Shown here piece after piece: positions 26,377 to 33,895 of a stretch of DNA of 64,000 bases (position 1 is its first letter; every line of letters starts with the position of its first letter). Source of the DNA: an uncultured Prevotellaceae bacterium (lineage in GTDB: Bacteria; Bacteroidota; Bacteroidia; Bacteroidales; Bacteroidaceae); the NCBI GenBank assembly GCA_947176895.1, contig CAMWSK010000005.1:1-64000 (forward strand), read 5' to 3'. Made by a program: the position numbers and the translations under genes. Below the pieces are notes generated by a model that saw only the letters and a list, made by a program, of their open reading frames with translations, did not search any database and had not been told where the DNA came from.

Positions 26377-26387
26377 AATTTGTGCGC
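26377..26387 (+). repeat. attL core, AATTTGTGCGC
   Basis: Left copy of the 11-bp direct repeat. To its left lies chromosomal DNA with the tRNA-Leu terminator; to its right the AT-rich element begins. Confidence 0.75.
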
Positions 26388-26469
26388 TTTAGTGCCTAAT
26401 TATCGAACTTTTCTTGATGATTTTGCTAAGATAATAGATTTTCTTGATTGGTATGCTAATAGAGAATAG
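26388..26469 (+). pseudogene. Displaced 3' end of the serine recombinase gene
   Basis: Placed directly after the right att copy, this stretch continues the recombinase frame: the T at 26388 completes the Ala codon (GCT), then 26 codons follow (starting LVPNYRTF, ending DWYANRE) to TAG at 26467-26469. The residues look like a helix-forming tail. It is not translated with the recombinase in the integrated state. The remaining gap to 26727 is AT-rich and holds nothing else I can support. Confidence 0.65.
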
Positions 26470-26727
26470 TCTACATGGCATATCTGTATTGTTAGGTATT
26501 GACTTTAAGTATCTTTTTTCTTGTTTTTCGTTCCTTATGTTATTATTAGGCAGGGTGTTCACTTACGTATCTTGCCACTCATCATACTTAATAATAGTAA
26601 GTAATATAGGAATGAACCATTTGCCGTGCATTGAAAAATCCCCTTCAAAAATTTTCAGATATAACTTACCGAACTTGATAAACTTTTCAAGCTATGGTAT
26701 ATTTATAATAAGATAAATAATAAAACT

Positions 26728-26907
26728 ATGAAAAGTACAAATATGAGACAATTTAGAGAACTGTCTGATGAGACAAAAGCCAAAATAAGTATGGCAATGA
26801 AAGGCAAATCAAAGTCATTTACCCATAAAGAAAATATCAGCAATGGACTAAAGGACTATTGGAAAACAATACCCCATAAACCAACAAATGAAAAGGTAGA
26901 GGATTAA
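26728..26907 (+). CDS. Small basic protein, 59 aa, unknown
   Basis: ATG 26728 to TAA 26907: starts MKSTNMRQFRELSDETKAKI and goes on with SMAMKGKSKSFTHKENISNG. The DETKAKIS..MKGKSKSFTHKENIS phrase resembles the NUMOD3-type helix-turn motif of DNA-binding endonuclease tails (SEETKxKIS..xKGKxHSEETKxKIS). It may therefore bind DNA, for example as a regulator or recombination accessory factor. It precedes the replication-like gene by 54 bp. Function not established. Confidence 0.6.
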   Translation: MKSTNMRQFRELSDETKAKISMAMKGKSKSFTHKENISNGLKDYWKTIPHKPTNEKVED

Positions 26908-26961
26908 CCCCTACCTTACTACTTGTCAAGGTGACACAACTTGCATAACTGCAAATAAATA

Positions 26962-27915
26962 ATGTATTATGTTTTAATTTTAATGATTAGATTTGATAAA
27001 ATGAAATTGATTACTTCAATAGATTATATAACCAATATAAACGATGCTGCCTTTCTTACTATAAGCAATTCAAACGAGGTACTACATTATAAATATCAGC
27101 AAGACAAACCTTATTCATTGTTGATATTGGTAGATTTTAATCATGACGAACTTGTGTTAGAGTTTACAGGGAAAGCACTCTTAGATAAATACCCACAGTT
27201 AATAAACTATGAAACTATTAAAGACAGTCTCAACAACATAAACAAGTTAAATGTATGTAGATTGGATGTTGAGGCTATATTGCACGATGCAGAGGTAGCA
27301 AAATGTGATGTAACCAAAGATATAGAAACAGATATTAATGTAATTAATAATACCATACGGCAGAACCTCAAAAATTATACTAAATGGTTTGTGGAACAGC
27401 GCAATAATGGAATCGTGTTGAAGAATGTCGTTTCAACGCCAAAATACAAGAAACGATTAACCATATATGATAAATACAAGGAATTGGAGAAAGCCAATAA
27501 CATGAATTTTCTTAATGGTCTTTCTGCAAGGGATGAAATCCTTTCATATTTCAAGGGCAAGGTTAGGTTTGAGTTGAATATAAATACCAAGCAGCAAATA
27601 AGGCAGTTGTTAAACATACCAAATAACAACATACAGAATGTATTAAACGCTACAGCCAACCCAATCCTAACCATCATCGATGAGGCTGTTAAATATGAGC
27701 CTCAACAGCAGAAAGCACTAACACTACGAGATTATGAACATGAACTGTTGTTGCGAGATTGCGATTTTGATTTAGTTAAGGTTGAGGCTAAGGCAAGAGC
27801 GTTATCCAGTAAAAATACCTCGATTAAACGAATAATGCAACCATATAAAGAATTATATAAGAGGTTGCAGGATAACAAAACCTCCACAATGGATATACGT
27901 GCGTTGGTTGCATGA
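26962..27915 (+). CDS. Phage/plasmid replication-like protein (II/X type, probable rolling-circle Rep)
   Basis: 317 residues, AT-rich codons. No single motif is decisive, but the order fits proteins of the II/X replication family known from filamentous phages and small Bacteroidota elements: LEFTGKALLDKYPQLIN, NVCRLDVEAILHDAEVAKCDVTKDIE, then KNVVSTPKYKKRLTIYDKYKELEKAN with a Tyr-Asp-Lys centre, and YFKGKVRFELNINTKQQIRQLLNI. Start is uncertain: ATG at 26962, 26983 (MIRFDK) and 27001 (MKLITS) are in frame. It would nick and prime replication of the excised circle. This assignment rests on pattern memory and should be treated as probable. Confidence 0.6.
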   Translation: MYYVLILMIRFDKMKLITSIDYITNINDAAFLTISNSNEVLHYKYQQDKPYSLLILVDFNHDELVLEFTGKALLDKYPQLINYETIKDSLNNINKLNVCRLDVEAILHDAEVAKCDVTKDIETDINVINNTIRQNLKNYTKWFVEQRNNGIVLKNVVSTPKYKKRLTIYDKYKELEKANNMNFLNGLSARDEILSYFKGKVRFELNINTKQQIRQLLNIPNNNIQNVLNATANPILTIIDEAVKYEPQQQKALTLRDYEHELLLRDCDFDLVKVEAKARALSSKNTSIKRIMQPYKELYKRLQDNKTSTMDIRALVA

Positions 27916-27917
27916 AA

Positions 27918-27986
27918 TGTATTCTTTAGAAAGTGTATTCTTTTTAATCTATACGAGTACTTTTAGAATACATAAAATTGTATTCA
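27918..27986 (+). promoter_or_regulatory. Cluster of TGTATTC sites upstream of the resolvase (candidate res site or operator)
   Basis: TGTATTCTTT occurs at 27918-27927 and 27934-27943 (16-bp spacing), AGAATACA (the inverse) at 27965-27972, and TGTATTCA at 27979-27986. Four copies of one heptamer in 70 bp, directly upstream of a resolvase promoter, are what a res site or self-regulating operator would look like. Confidence 0.45.
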
Positions 27987-28003
27987 ATTTATTCTTTGAT
28001 TTA

Positions 28004-28035
28004 TTTGTCTATGCCAGAATTTAGCTGTAACTTTG
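28004..28035 (+). promoter_or_regulatory. Promoter of the resolvase gene
   Basis: TTTG (28004-28007), 20 bp, TAACTTTG (28028-28035), 33 bp before the ATG at 28069. Near-consensus for Bacteroidota. Confidence 0.75.
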
Positions 28036-28068
28036 TATTGTAATTGAAGGAGTTAAATAAGAAAGAAT

Positions 28069-28698
28069 ATGAACGCAGTAATTTACGCACGAGTTTCAAG
28101 CACTAACGACAGACAGTCAACAGACCGTCAAGTTTCAGACCTCAACGGCTATGCCTCAAAGAATGATATTAATGTAGTTAAAACGTTTGAGGAACATATC
28201 AGCGGAGCAAAACGCAACGAGGAACGTCCCGTTTTGTGTGAATGTTTGGATTACTGTATTGAAAACAAAATAGATACACTTCTGATAAGTGAATTAAGTC
28301 GTTTAGGCCGTAACGTGGATGAGGTTCTTGCCAATGTTAAACGATGCAAGGATAATAATCTTAATATCTACTTTCAGAAGGAAAACCTTTCTATATTCCA
28401 GGCAGATGGTACAAAGAATCCTTTTCTTAATATCTTTATTAGTGTTTTAGGTACTTGTGCCGAAATGGAGCGTGAGAATATCAAGTTTAGGTTAAACAGC
28501 GGTAGAGCTAAATATATAGCAGATGGCGGTAAACTAGGCAGAAAAGAGGGTTACAGAAAGCCCAAAGAACAAAAAGAAGTTGAATATAAAGAGGTGATTA
28601 AAGAACTAAAGAAAGGTACAAGCGTGAGACGGACAGCAAAACTTTGTGATGTCTCAGTTTCAACCGTTCAGCGTATAAAGGCGGAATTTAACCTATAA
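28069..28698 (+). CDS. Small serine recombinase (resolvase/invertase family)
   Basis: 209 residues. The catalytic domain begins NAVIYARVSSTNDRQSTDRQ with the nucleophile serine near residue 10, and holds LLISELSRLGRN and FISVLGTCAEMERENIKFRLNSGR, the resolvase helix E region. The C-terminus KGTSVRRTAKLCDVSVSTVQRIKAEF is a helix-turn-helix for DNA binding. Full-size for the Tn3 resolvase/invertase group. It may resolve multimers of the element, invert DNA, or regulate itself through the TGTATTC cluster upstream. Confidence 0.9.
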   Translation: MNAVIYARVSSTNDRQSTDRQVSDLNGYASKNDINVVKTFEEHISGAKRNEERPVLCECLDYCIENKIDTLLISELSRLGRNVDEVLANVKRCKDNNLNIYFQKENLSIFQADGTKNPFLNIFISVLGTCAEMERENIKFRLNSGRAKYIADGGKLGRKEGYRKPKEQKEVEYKEVIKELKKGTSVRRTAKLCDVSVSTVQRIKAEFNL

Positions 28699-28763
28699 TA
28701 TAGGTAATGCTACTTGATATTCATTAGATTTTTTATCGCCATGTCTATTTAGTAGCCTCTTAT

Positions 28764-28910
28764 AGAGCGTACTTTTACGAAAATTAGCTATCTTTGCAGT
28801 CGCAAACCCACAATGGGCGAGCAGACATATTAGAGAAGCGTTTTCGCATCTTTCTTCAGTGAAACTTCGACAACTTCAATGATATAGGAAAGGTGGTGAA
28901 AGTACGCTCT
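28764..28910. other. Non-coding region with 12-bp inverted repeat inside the element
   Basis: The 400 bp between the resolvase and the surface protein contain no gene I can support. AGAGCGTACTTT (28764-28775) recurs inverted as AAAGTACGCTCT (28899-28910). Between them is a TATCTTTG box (28789-28796), without a good -33 partner. A short palindrome AAGTGGCTCCACTT follows near 29016. Candidates: a structured RNA, a replication origin for the element, or the promoter region of the surface protein. Confidence 0.4.
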
Positions 28911-29099
28911 CTTTGGCTTGTATTGTCATACCCTATGATATACGGTCAAAGTGGAGTTGCTATCACTTGTTCTTATATCATGGGAGTCGAAGCCCACACT
29001 GAGGAATAGTGAAAAAAGTGGCTCCACTTCTTTGTATGCCTATACTTATTCATAACAAAAAATTGCATCGCAGAGCCATAGATGCAGAGGTTATACAAT

Positions 29100-30923
29100 A
29101 TGAAACGTGTTTTACCACTTATGGCCTTCTGTTTGTTCTTTCTTAGCGGTAACTGCATGGAACTAAACATTAGAGTTGAGAAGCCAGGTAATCTAATAAA
29201 CCAAATTGATGTAGCAACAGTCGAAGATGTTGATAGTATTACCCTTTCTGGAGACCTAAACGGAACGGATATTCTTGTTATACGAAAAATGTGTAACTTG
29301 TCATATATTGACATGAGAAATGCTAATATCGTCAATGGGGGACAATCATACCATGAGAATTACGTTGTATCAGAGAATACCATAGGGAGCTATTTTTTTA
29401 ACACAACAAAAAAGGTAAAAATATTCCTCCCTAACAGTGTTACTACCATTAAGCCAAATTGTTTAGACAACTGTCTTGAAGAAGTAGATTTAACGATTGG
29501 GGAGAACACTGAAAGCATTGGGTATGCTTTTAGTGGCAGTAGAATATCAACTGTAAAATTGCCGAATAATATTAAGTCAATCGGCTCTTATGCCTTTTCA
29601 GAATGCCGTGATTTGAAAGAAATATATTTGCCAAATTCAGTTGGTAGTATCGAGTGGGGTGCTTTTTATGGTTGCTTTAATCTTGCGAAAATTCGCATTG
29701 GTTCTAAATTGAAAGAAATTGATATTAACGCTTTTAATGGTGTTGGTGTTGAAGAGATAGAAATAGAGGACTTGAGTGCATGGCTTAACATAAATTTTAG
29801 AGGTGGTTCTTCCCCCGCATCTTATAGTGGTAATACAAAATTAGTATTAAGTGGTGAACCCATTGTTGATCTTGTTATTCCAGATGGTATAGATTCAATT
29901 AAGCAAAACGCATTTTATGGTATTTCTATTGAAAGTGCTACGCTGCCCAGCTCTCTAAAGTTTATAGGTGAGTCCGCTTTTGGAAGATGCGTGAATCTTA
30001 AAAGTATCACAATGGGAGATAATGTTGAAGAAATTCAAACAGCCTCTTTTTCAGAAAGTGATATTTCAGAAATAAAGTTACCACTAAATCTTTCGTATAT
30101 AGCAGAATACCTTTTTTGTGGATGTGAAAAATTAAAAAAAGTTATTATCCCTCAAGGAATTACCTCTATTGGTGAACATGCTTTTGAGGATTGCATAAAT
30201 TTAACAGAAATCTCTATTCCAAGTAGTGTGACAGAAATTGGTTTTAAGGCATTTGCAGATTGTAAATCATTAAATAATTTGTATTTTGAAGATGGTTCGG
30301 AGGAATTAACTCTTGAAGGTGGTCGGCAAGGTTCTAGTAGTAAATATGCTTACTATACATTCTATAATGCCCCAATACGCAACGTGTATGTTGGTAGAAA
30401 TTTGAAAAGGGGCTACTGTAATGATATGAGTAAGACACCTTTTGATGGCACAAATATTACGGAATTATGTTATGGGAATTCTGTTACTACTGTGAATAGG
30501 TTGTTCGGCTATTTTCGTGAGAGATATCCATATCTAACTAAAGTATCATTTGGTGAGAATGTGAAAGAAATTGAAGAATATGCTTTTGAACCTTGTGTTA
30601 ATATTGTTAATGTTACTTCGCTGAACTCAGTTCCTCCTCTGATTACTAATGAGACATTTAACGAAACGATATATCAAAAAGCAACTTTATATATTCCCAA
30701 AGGATGTAAGACAAACTATTGGCTTGATCCTGTGTGGGGTAAATTTCAGCAAATAGAAGAAATAGAATACACCAATGTAGAAAACATATTAACTGATTCA
30801 GAAGATTCCTGTTCTGCGTATACTTTAAGCGGTGTTAAAATTCCGATATCAAGCATTAAGTTATTATATACGCTTCCCAAAGGTATCTATATTGTAAACG
30901 GGAAAAAGGTTTTGATACGATAA
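29100..30923 (+). CDS. BspA-type leucine-rich repeat surface protein
   Basis: 607 residues from ATG 29100, chosen because a signal peptide follows directly (MKRVLPLMAFCLFFLSGNC); an ATG at 29082 is in frame. The body is a run of LRR_5 (Treponema pallidum-type) repeats, seen as SIGSYAFSECRDLKEIYLPNSV, IGESAFGRCVNLKSITM and IGEHAFEDCINLTEISIPSSV. The end SGVKIP...LPKGIYIVNGKKVLIR is a C-terminal tail frequent in exported Prevotella proteins. BspA-type proteins bind host or bacterial surface partners. Here it is cargo of the integrative element, and would give a transferable surface trait. Confidence 0.88.
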   Translation: MKRVLPLMAFCLFFLSGNCMELNIRVEKPGNLINQIDVATVEDVDSITLSGDLNGTDILVIRKMCNLSYIDMRNANIVNGGQSYHENYVVSENTIGSYFFNTTKKVKIFLPNSVTTIKPNCLDNCLEEVDLTIGENTESIGYAFSGSRISTVKLPNNIKSIGSYAFSECRDLKEIYLPNSVGSIEWGAFYGCFNLAKIRIGSKLKEIDINAFNGVGVEEIEIEDLSAWLNINFRGGSSPASYSGNTKLVLSGEPIVDLVIPDGIDSIKQNAFYGISIESATLPSSLKFIGESAFGRCVNLKSITMGDNVEEIQTASFSESDISEIKLPLNLSYIAEYLFCGCEKLKKVIIPQGITSIGEHAFEDCINLTEISIPSSVTEIGFKAFADCKSLNNLYFEDGSEELTLEGGRQGSSSKYAYYTFYNAPIRNVYVGRNLKRGYCNDMSKTPFDGTNITELCYGNSVTTVNRLFGYFRERYPYLTKVSFGENVKEIEEYAFEPCVNIVNVTSLNSVPPLITNETFNETIYQKATLYIPKGCKTNYWLDPVWGKFQQIEEIEYTNVENILTDSEDSCSAYTLSGVKIPISSIKLLYTLPKGIYIVNGKKVLIR

Positions 30924-30972
30924 TCAATATCTAAAACCGTGAATGTCATAACATACGAGAATAATATTGAAG

Positions 30973-31006
30973 TCGCTGAAGATATAAAGTCTCCAGCGAT
31001 TTTCAT
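30973..31006 (+). terminator. Terminator after the surface protein gene
   Basis: TCGCTGAAGA / TCTCCAGCGA stem with one mismatch and a 7-nt loop, followed by TTTTCATTTT. Confidence 0.7.
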
Positions 31007-31152
31007 TTTATAGCGTAGGTTAGAATAAAAAAGTGCCATTTTTATTTTGTACTATGAAATGTAGGAGGTATGTTTGGAACAGACTGATAACAATTCGCGA
31101 TAAATTATCAGACATTACATAAGGGTTCTAAGTTTATCCTGCCGACCAAAAG

Positions 31153-31211
31153 TCCTTTGTGTCTGAGGTGGAACAAAGGAGGCTGAAAAGCGAATAACCG
31201 CCTTAGAGCGG
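31153..31211 (+). other. Structured leader before the recombinase operon
   Basis: Two hairpins precede the small gene and the recombinase: TCCTTTGT / ACAAAGGA (31153-31180) and CCGC / GCGG followed by ATTTTAAT (about 31198-31211), the second resembling a weak terminator. The 307-bp gap from 30924 to 31230 otherwise holds only the surface-protein terminator. An attenuator for recombinase expression is possible. Confidence 0.35.
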
Positions 31212-31230
31212 ATTTTAATAACTTCATTAA

Positions 31231-31350
31231 ATGTCTGAATATGAAAAACAACTACTCAAGACATACAACCTTAGCAATGAGGAATTACAAGCAGTGATTA
31301 ATTTATTTAAGTCATTGGCAGAGATAGTATTAGATAGTAATAACGATTAA
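31231..31350 (+). CDS. Small protein, 39 aa, upstream of the recombinase
   Basis: ATG 31231 to TAA 31350: MSEYEKQLLKTYNLSNEELQ followed by AVINLFKSLAEIVLDSNND. It is acidic and predicted helical. Only 2 bp separate its stop from the recombinase ATG, so the two are probably translated together. No family is recognised; by position a recombinase cofactor or directionality factor is conceivable. Confidence 0.55.
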   Translation: MSEYEKQLLKTYNLSNEELQAVINLFKSLAEIVLDSNND

Positions 31351-31352
31351 AA

Positions 31353-32870
31353 ATGAGTAAATATATGAATAAAGTAAATTGTGTTATTTGGACACGAGTT
31401 TCAACGAAGTATCAAGAAGATAACGGAGGAAGCCTTCAATATCAAAAGGACTGTTGCACTGATTATGCAAGGTCTAACGGATTTAATGTAATTAATTCAT
31501 TTGGTGGGTCACACGAATCAGCGAAGACACCAGGTAAGTTTATTAAAGAAATGATTTCGTTTATAAAGCGAAATAATACAGTTAAGTTTCTGATTGTATC
31601 GCAAATAGACCGTTTTTCAAGAGATACGGGGCAAGGTAGCACTATATTAAACCAGTTGCTTGAGATAGGTGTGACTATTATTGAAGCAACCACAGGATTG
31701 AGAACAAGCGACCATAACCAAAAGATGATGTTACAAATGAAACTTTGTTTTGCGGAGTGGGACAATGCCAACCGTACAGACAAGTTTACAAAAGGTCGTA
31801 TCAGTTGTTTGCAGAGTGGTGTCTATACGGGTGCCGTTCCTTTGGGCTATGATAAAGAAGGAAAAAGTCGTAATAGAACTTATACCATTAATGAAGATGG
31901 CAAACTGATAAGAAAAGCATTTCAGTGGAAATTACAAGGCATGGCAAACTTTCAGATTATGGAAAAACTTAAACCATACGGATTAAACCTATCTAAACAG
32001 AAGTTACATCATATATTAACTAATGTGTTCTACGCTGGTAAAATCAAGCATAAAATGTTGAACTATGAAATTATAGACGGCAACCAACCTGCAATAATCA
32101 GTTACACGGATTTTCTCAAAGTGCAAGAAATCCTAAGTGGAAGGACTGGTGTGTATAAGCATAAGAAAGAGACACCTCAGTTTCCGTTAAAGCGTCATGT
32201 GATGTGTTCGCAGGATAAAACACCATTCACGGCTTATACCGTCAAGAAAAAGAATATAGACTACTATAAGTGTAATTGTGTAGGGTGCAAGACGAATGTA
32301 TCAGCAAAGAAACTACATAACAAATATGAAGAATTGCTATCACGTTATGATATACCCCAACCACTTGTTAGAGTATTGAGAGATACTATTTCTAAGATGC
32401 TATGTGATAATCAGAGCGAGCAGATGCAGAACATTAATGTATTGAAGAAGCAGAAAAGTGAAAAGGAAAATAAGTTGAAATCCTGTAAAATCCGCTATGG
32501 GATGGGAGATATAGACGATGAAATATATACTATGACCGTTGAGGCTTTACAGAAAGATTTGGGGCAAATTACATTAGAACTTTCAAAATACGACAAAGAT
32601 TTATCGAACCACGAAAACCGTATCAATGATGTTTTAGTAATGTGCTGTCATTTAGGAAGTTTGTGGAGAAACGCAGACTTAATAACCGCTCAAAAACTTC
32701 AAAATCTGCTGTTCCCACAAGGAATTTTGTGGGATAAGGAAAAAGAGGATTATCGAACCTTTGGCGAGAATGCAGCACTCTCTGTTATACGCAGGATAAC
32801 AGATACTTACAGAAAAGAAAAAGAGGAAAATCCTTGCGGAAATTCCTCCTCAGTCAATTTGTGCGCCTGA
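31353..32870 (+). CDS. Large serine recombinase (integrase of the element), C-terminus cut by its own att site
   Basis: 505 residues in the integrated state. N-terminal catalytic domain CVIWTRVSTKYQEDNGGSLQ with nucleophile Ser near 17, and LIVSQIDRFSRDTGQG; the Recombinase domain (GAVPLGYDKEG ... LTNVFYAGKIKHK, about 165-235); a zinc ribbon (MCSQDK ... YYKCNCVGC, about 285-312); then a coiled coil (about 345-440). The last codons (SVNLCA, TGA) lie in the att core and the tRNA-Leu 3' end, so the stop is supplied by the tRNA gene. In the circular form the frame would continue 26 residues (see 26388-26469). It should catalyse attP x attB integration. Confidence 0.92.
   Translation: MSKYMNKVNCVIWTRVSTKYQEDNGGSLQYQKDCCTDYARSNGFNVINSFGGSHESAKTPGKFIKEMISFIKRNNTVKFLIVSQIDRFSRDTGQGSTILNQLLEIGVTIIEATTGLRTSDHNQKMMLQMKLCFAEWDNANRTDKFTKGRISCLQSGVYTGAVPLGYDKEGKSRNRTYTINEDGKLIRKAFQWKLQGMANFQIMEKLKPYGLNLSKQKLHHILTNVFYAGKIKHKMLNYEIIDGNQPAIISYTDFLKVQEILSGRTGVYKHKKETPQFPLKRHVMCSQDKTPFTAYTVKKKNIDYYKCNCVGCKTNVSAKKLHNKYEELLSRYDIPQPLVRVLRDTISKMLCDNQSEQMQNINVLKKQKSEKENKLKSCKIRYGMGDIDDEIYTMTVEALQKDLGQITLELSKYDKDLSNHENRINDVLVMCCHLGSLWRNADLITAQKLQNLLFPQGILWDKEKEDYRTFGENAALSVIRRITDTYRKEKEENPCGNSSSVNLCA
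32856..32866 (+). repeat. attR core, AATTTGTGCGC
   Basis: Right copy of the 11-bp repeat. Its last bases (GCGC plus discriminator) are the 3' end of tRNA-Leu on the opposite strand, so the tRNA stays intact after integration. Confidence 0.75.
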
Positions 32871-32943
32871 TAAGACTCGAACTTACACGCCGTGAAGCAC
32901 CAGATCCTAAGTCTGGCGTGTCTACCAATTCCACCACAAGCGC
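32862..32943 (-). tRNA. tRNA-Leu(TAG)
   Basis: Minus strand, 82 nt: acceptor GCGCTTG / CAGGCGC (one T-G pair), D-loop GGAATTGGTAGAC, anticodon stem-loop CCAGA-CTTAGGA-TCTGG with anticodon TAG, a long variable arm (TGCTTCACGGCGTG region) and T-arm AGTTCGAGTCT. The long variable arm confirms a class II tRNA. Its 3' end is the integration target of the adjacent element. Confidence 0.95.
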
Positions 32944-32956
32944 AGATCCTTGGGCA

Positions 32957-32988
32957 CAAAGGTAACACTTTTATGCCAAGAAAGCAAA
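32957..32988 (-). promoter_or_regulatory. Promoter of tRNA-Leu
   Basis: On the minus strand TTTG (32988-32985), 20 bp, TACCTTTG (32964-32957), 13 bp before the tRNA 5' end. Confidence 0.8.
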
Positions 32989-32994
32989 CCCGTA

Positions 32995-33882
32995 CTACTT
33001 TTTCTTGCTTAGGACAATCAGCGTCACGGCTCCCAAAATCAAAAGAATACCCGCAGCCATGCGCAGAGAAACGGCCTCACCAAACACCCATACACCAATA
33101 ATCACGGCCGTCACAGGCTCCAATGCCCCCATAATGGCCGATGGAGTGGAACCGATGAGTTTGATTCCGATTGTCATAAGATAAAGACTCAGCACCGTGG
33201 GGAACAGAGCCAACTGCCCCGCACAAAGCCAGGCCCGCCACGAGGGAAGCAGCGTTATCCGCTCGCCCGTCACAGCACTGTAAACCATGATTGCCAGCAA
33301 TCCGAAGACAAGAATCCAGAAAGTGAACTTAAGGGGAGACATGCTTGTCTTCCATTGATTCACGCTCACGATGTATATGGCATAGGTGAGCGATGAGATC
33401 ATCACCAGCGAGAACCCTGCCATACTGAGTCTCACGCCTCCGTCTCCATGATAAAGAAGCGCCACACCGCCCAACGCCAGACCAATGGCCAGGGCGTCGC
33501 CCCACTTGACATGCTCATGAAAGAATGCCGCCATCAACACCGCTGTCATCACGGGATAGACAAACAACAAGGTAGAAGCAATGCCTGCGTCCATATAGAG
33601 GAAGCTCATATACAGTGTAATGCTGGAAACGGCGAAGAAAGTGCCCAGCATGGCAAAGCGGATAGCATGGCCCGGACGTATCCTTATGCTCTCGCCTTTC
33701 GCCAACATCAGGATGGCGAACATGGCCACAGCCAGGGCATAACGGTAGAACAGCACCGTGCCGCTGTTCACGCCATCAGCATAGAGCGCGAGCGTTCCCA
33801 ACGGGTTCGTTCCATAGAACACGGCGGCAAGCACGGCGGCCGCAAATCCTTTCACCTTATTACCCAATGCCATAAGAAACAA
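32995..33882 (-). CDS. EamA/DMT family transporter
   Basis: 295 residues with ten hydrophobic segments in two repeats of five, the EamA (drug/metabolite transporter) layout. First repeat: LAAVFYGTNPLGTLALYADG and FRYALAVAMFA-like text, then SITLYMSFLYMDAGIASTLLFVYPVMTAVLMAAFFHE; second: SLTYAIYIVSVNQ and STPSAIMGALEPVTAVIIGVWVFGE. The substrate is unknown, possibly amino acids or metabolites exported. An in-frame Met three codons later is possible. It follows lptB by 13 bp and probably shares its transcript. Confidence 0.9.
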   Translation of the reverse strand: MFLMALGNKVKGFAAAVLAAVFYGTNPLGTLALYADGVNSGTVLFYRYALAVAMFAILMLAKGESIRIRPGHAIRFAMLGTFFAVSSITLYMSFLYMDAGIASTLLFVYPVMTAVLMAAFFHEHVKWGDALAIGLALGGVALLYHGDGGVRLSMAGFSLVMISSLTYAIYIVSVNQWKTSMSPLKFTFWILVFGLLAIMVYSAVTGERITLLPSWRAWLCAGQLALFPTVLSLYLMTIGIKLIGSTPSAIMGALEPVTAVIIGVWVFGEAVSLRMAAGILLILGAVTLIVLSKKK

Positions 33883-33895
33883 TGTCAGGCCCGTC

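Larger units (their letters stand above)
26377..32866 (+). mobile_element. Integrative element in tRNA-Leu(TAG), 6.5 kb
   Basis: The block is AT-rich throughout, in contrast to both flanks. It is bounded by direct repeats of AATTTGTGCGC (26377-26387 and 32856-32866); the right copy overlaps the 3' end of tRNA-Leu. Contents in order, all plus strand: 59-residue protein, replication-like protein, possible res sites and resolvase, BspA-type surface protein, 39-residue protein, large serine recombinase. No phage structural genes, relaxase or conjugation genes are seen. It is best described as a small site-specific integrative element, perhaps replicating by rolling circle and moved by a helper. 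The predicted circle is 6,479 bp. Confidence 0.85.

Noticed and set aside
26444-26716. 90-residue hydrophobic frame near the left end of the element
   Set aside because: No family, no promoter or ribosome site, AT-rich chance frame overlapping the displaced recombinase tail.
26377-32866. Prophage or inovirus
   Set aside because: Despite a II/X-like replication protein, no coat, Zot-like or assembly genes are present.
32892-33101. 69-residue frame starting MKHQILSLACLPIPPQAQ
   Set aside because: It is the translation of the complement of tRNA-Leu and its promoter, a known type of false gene.
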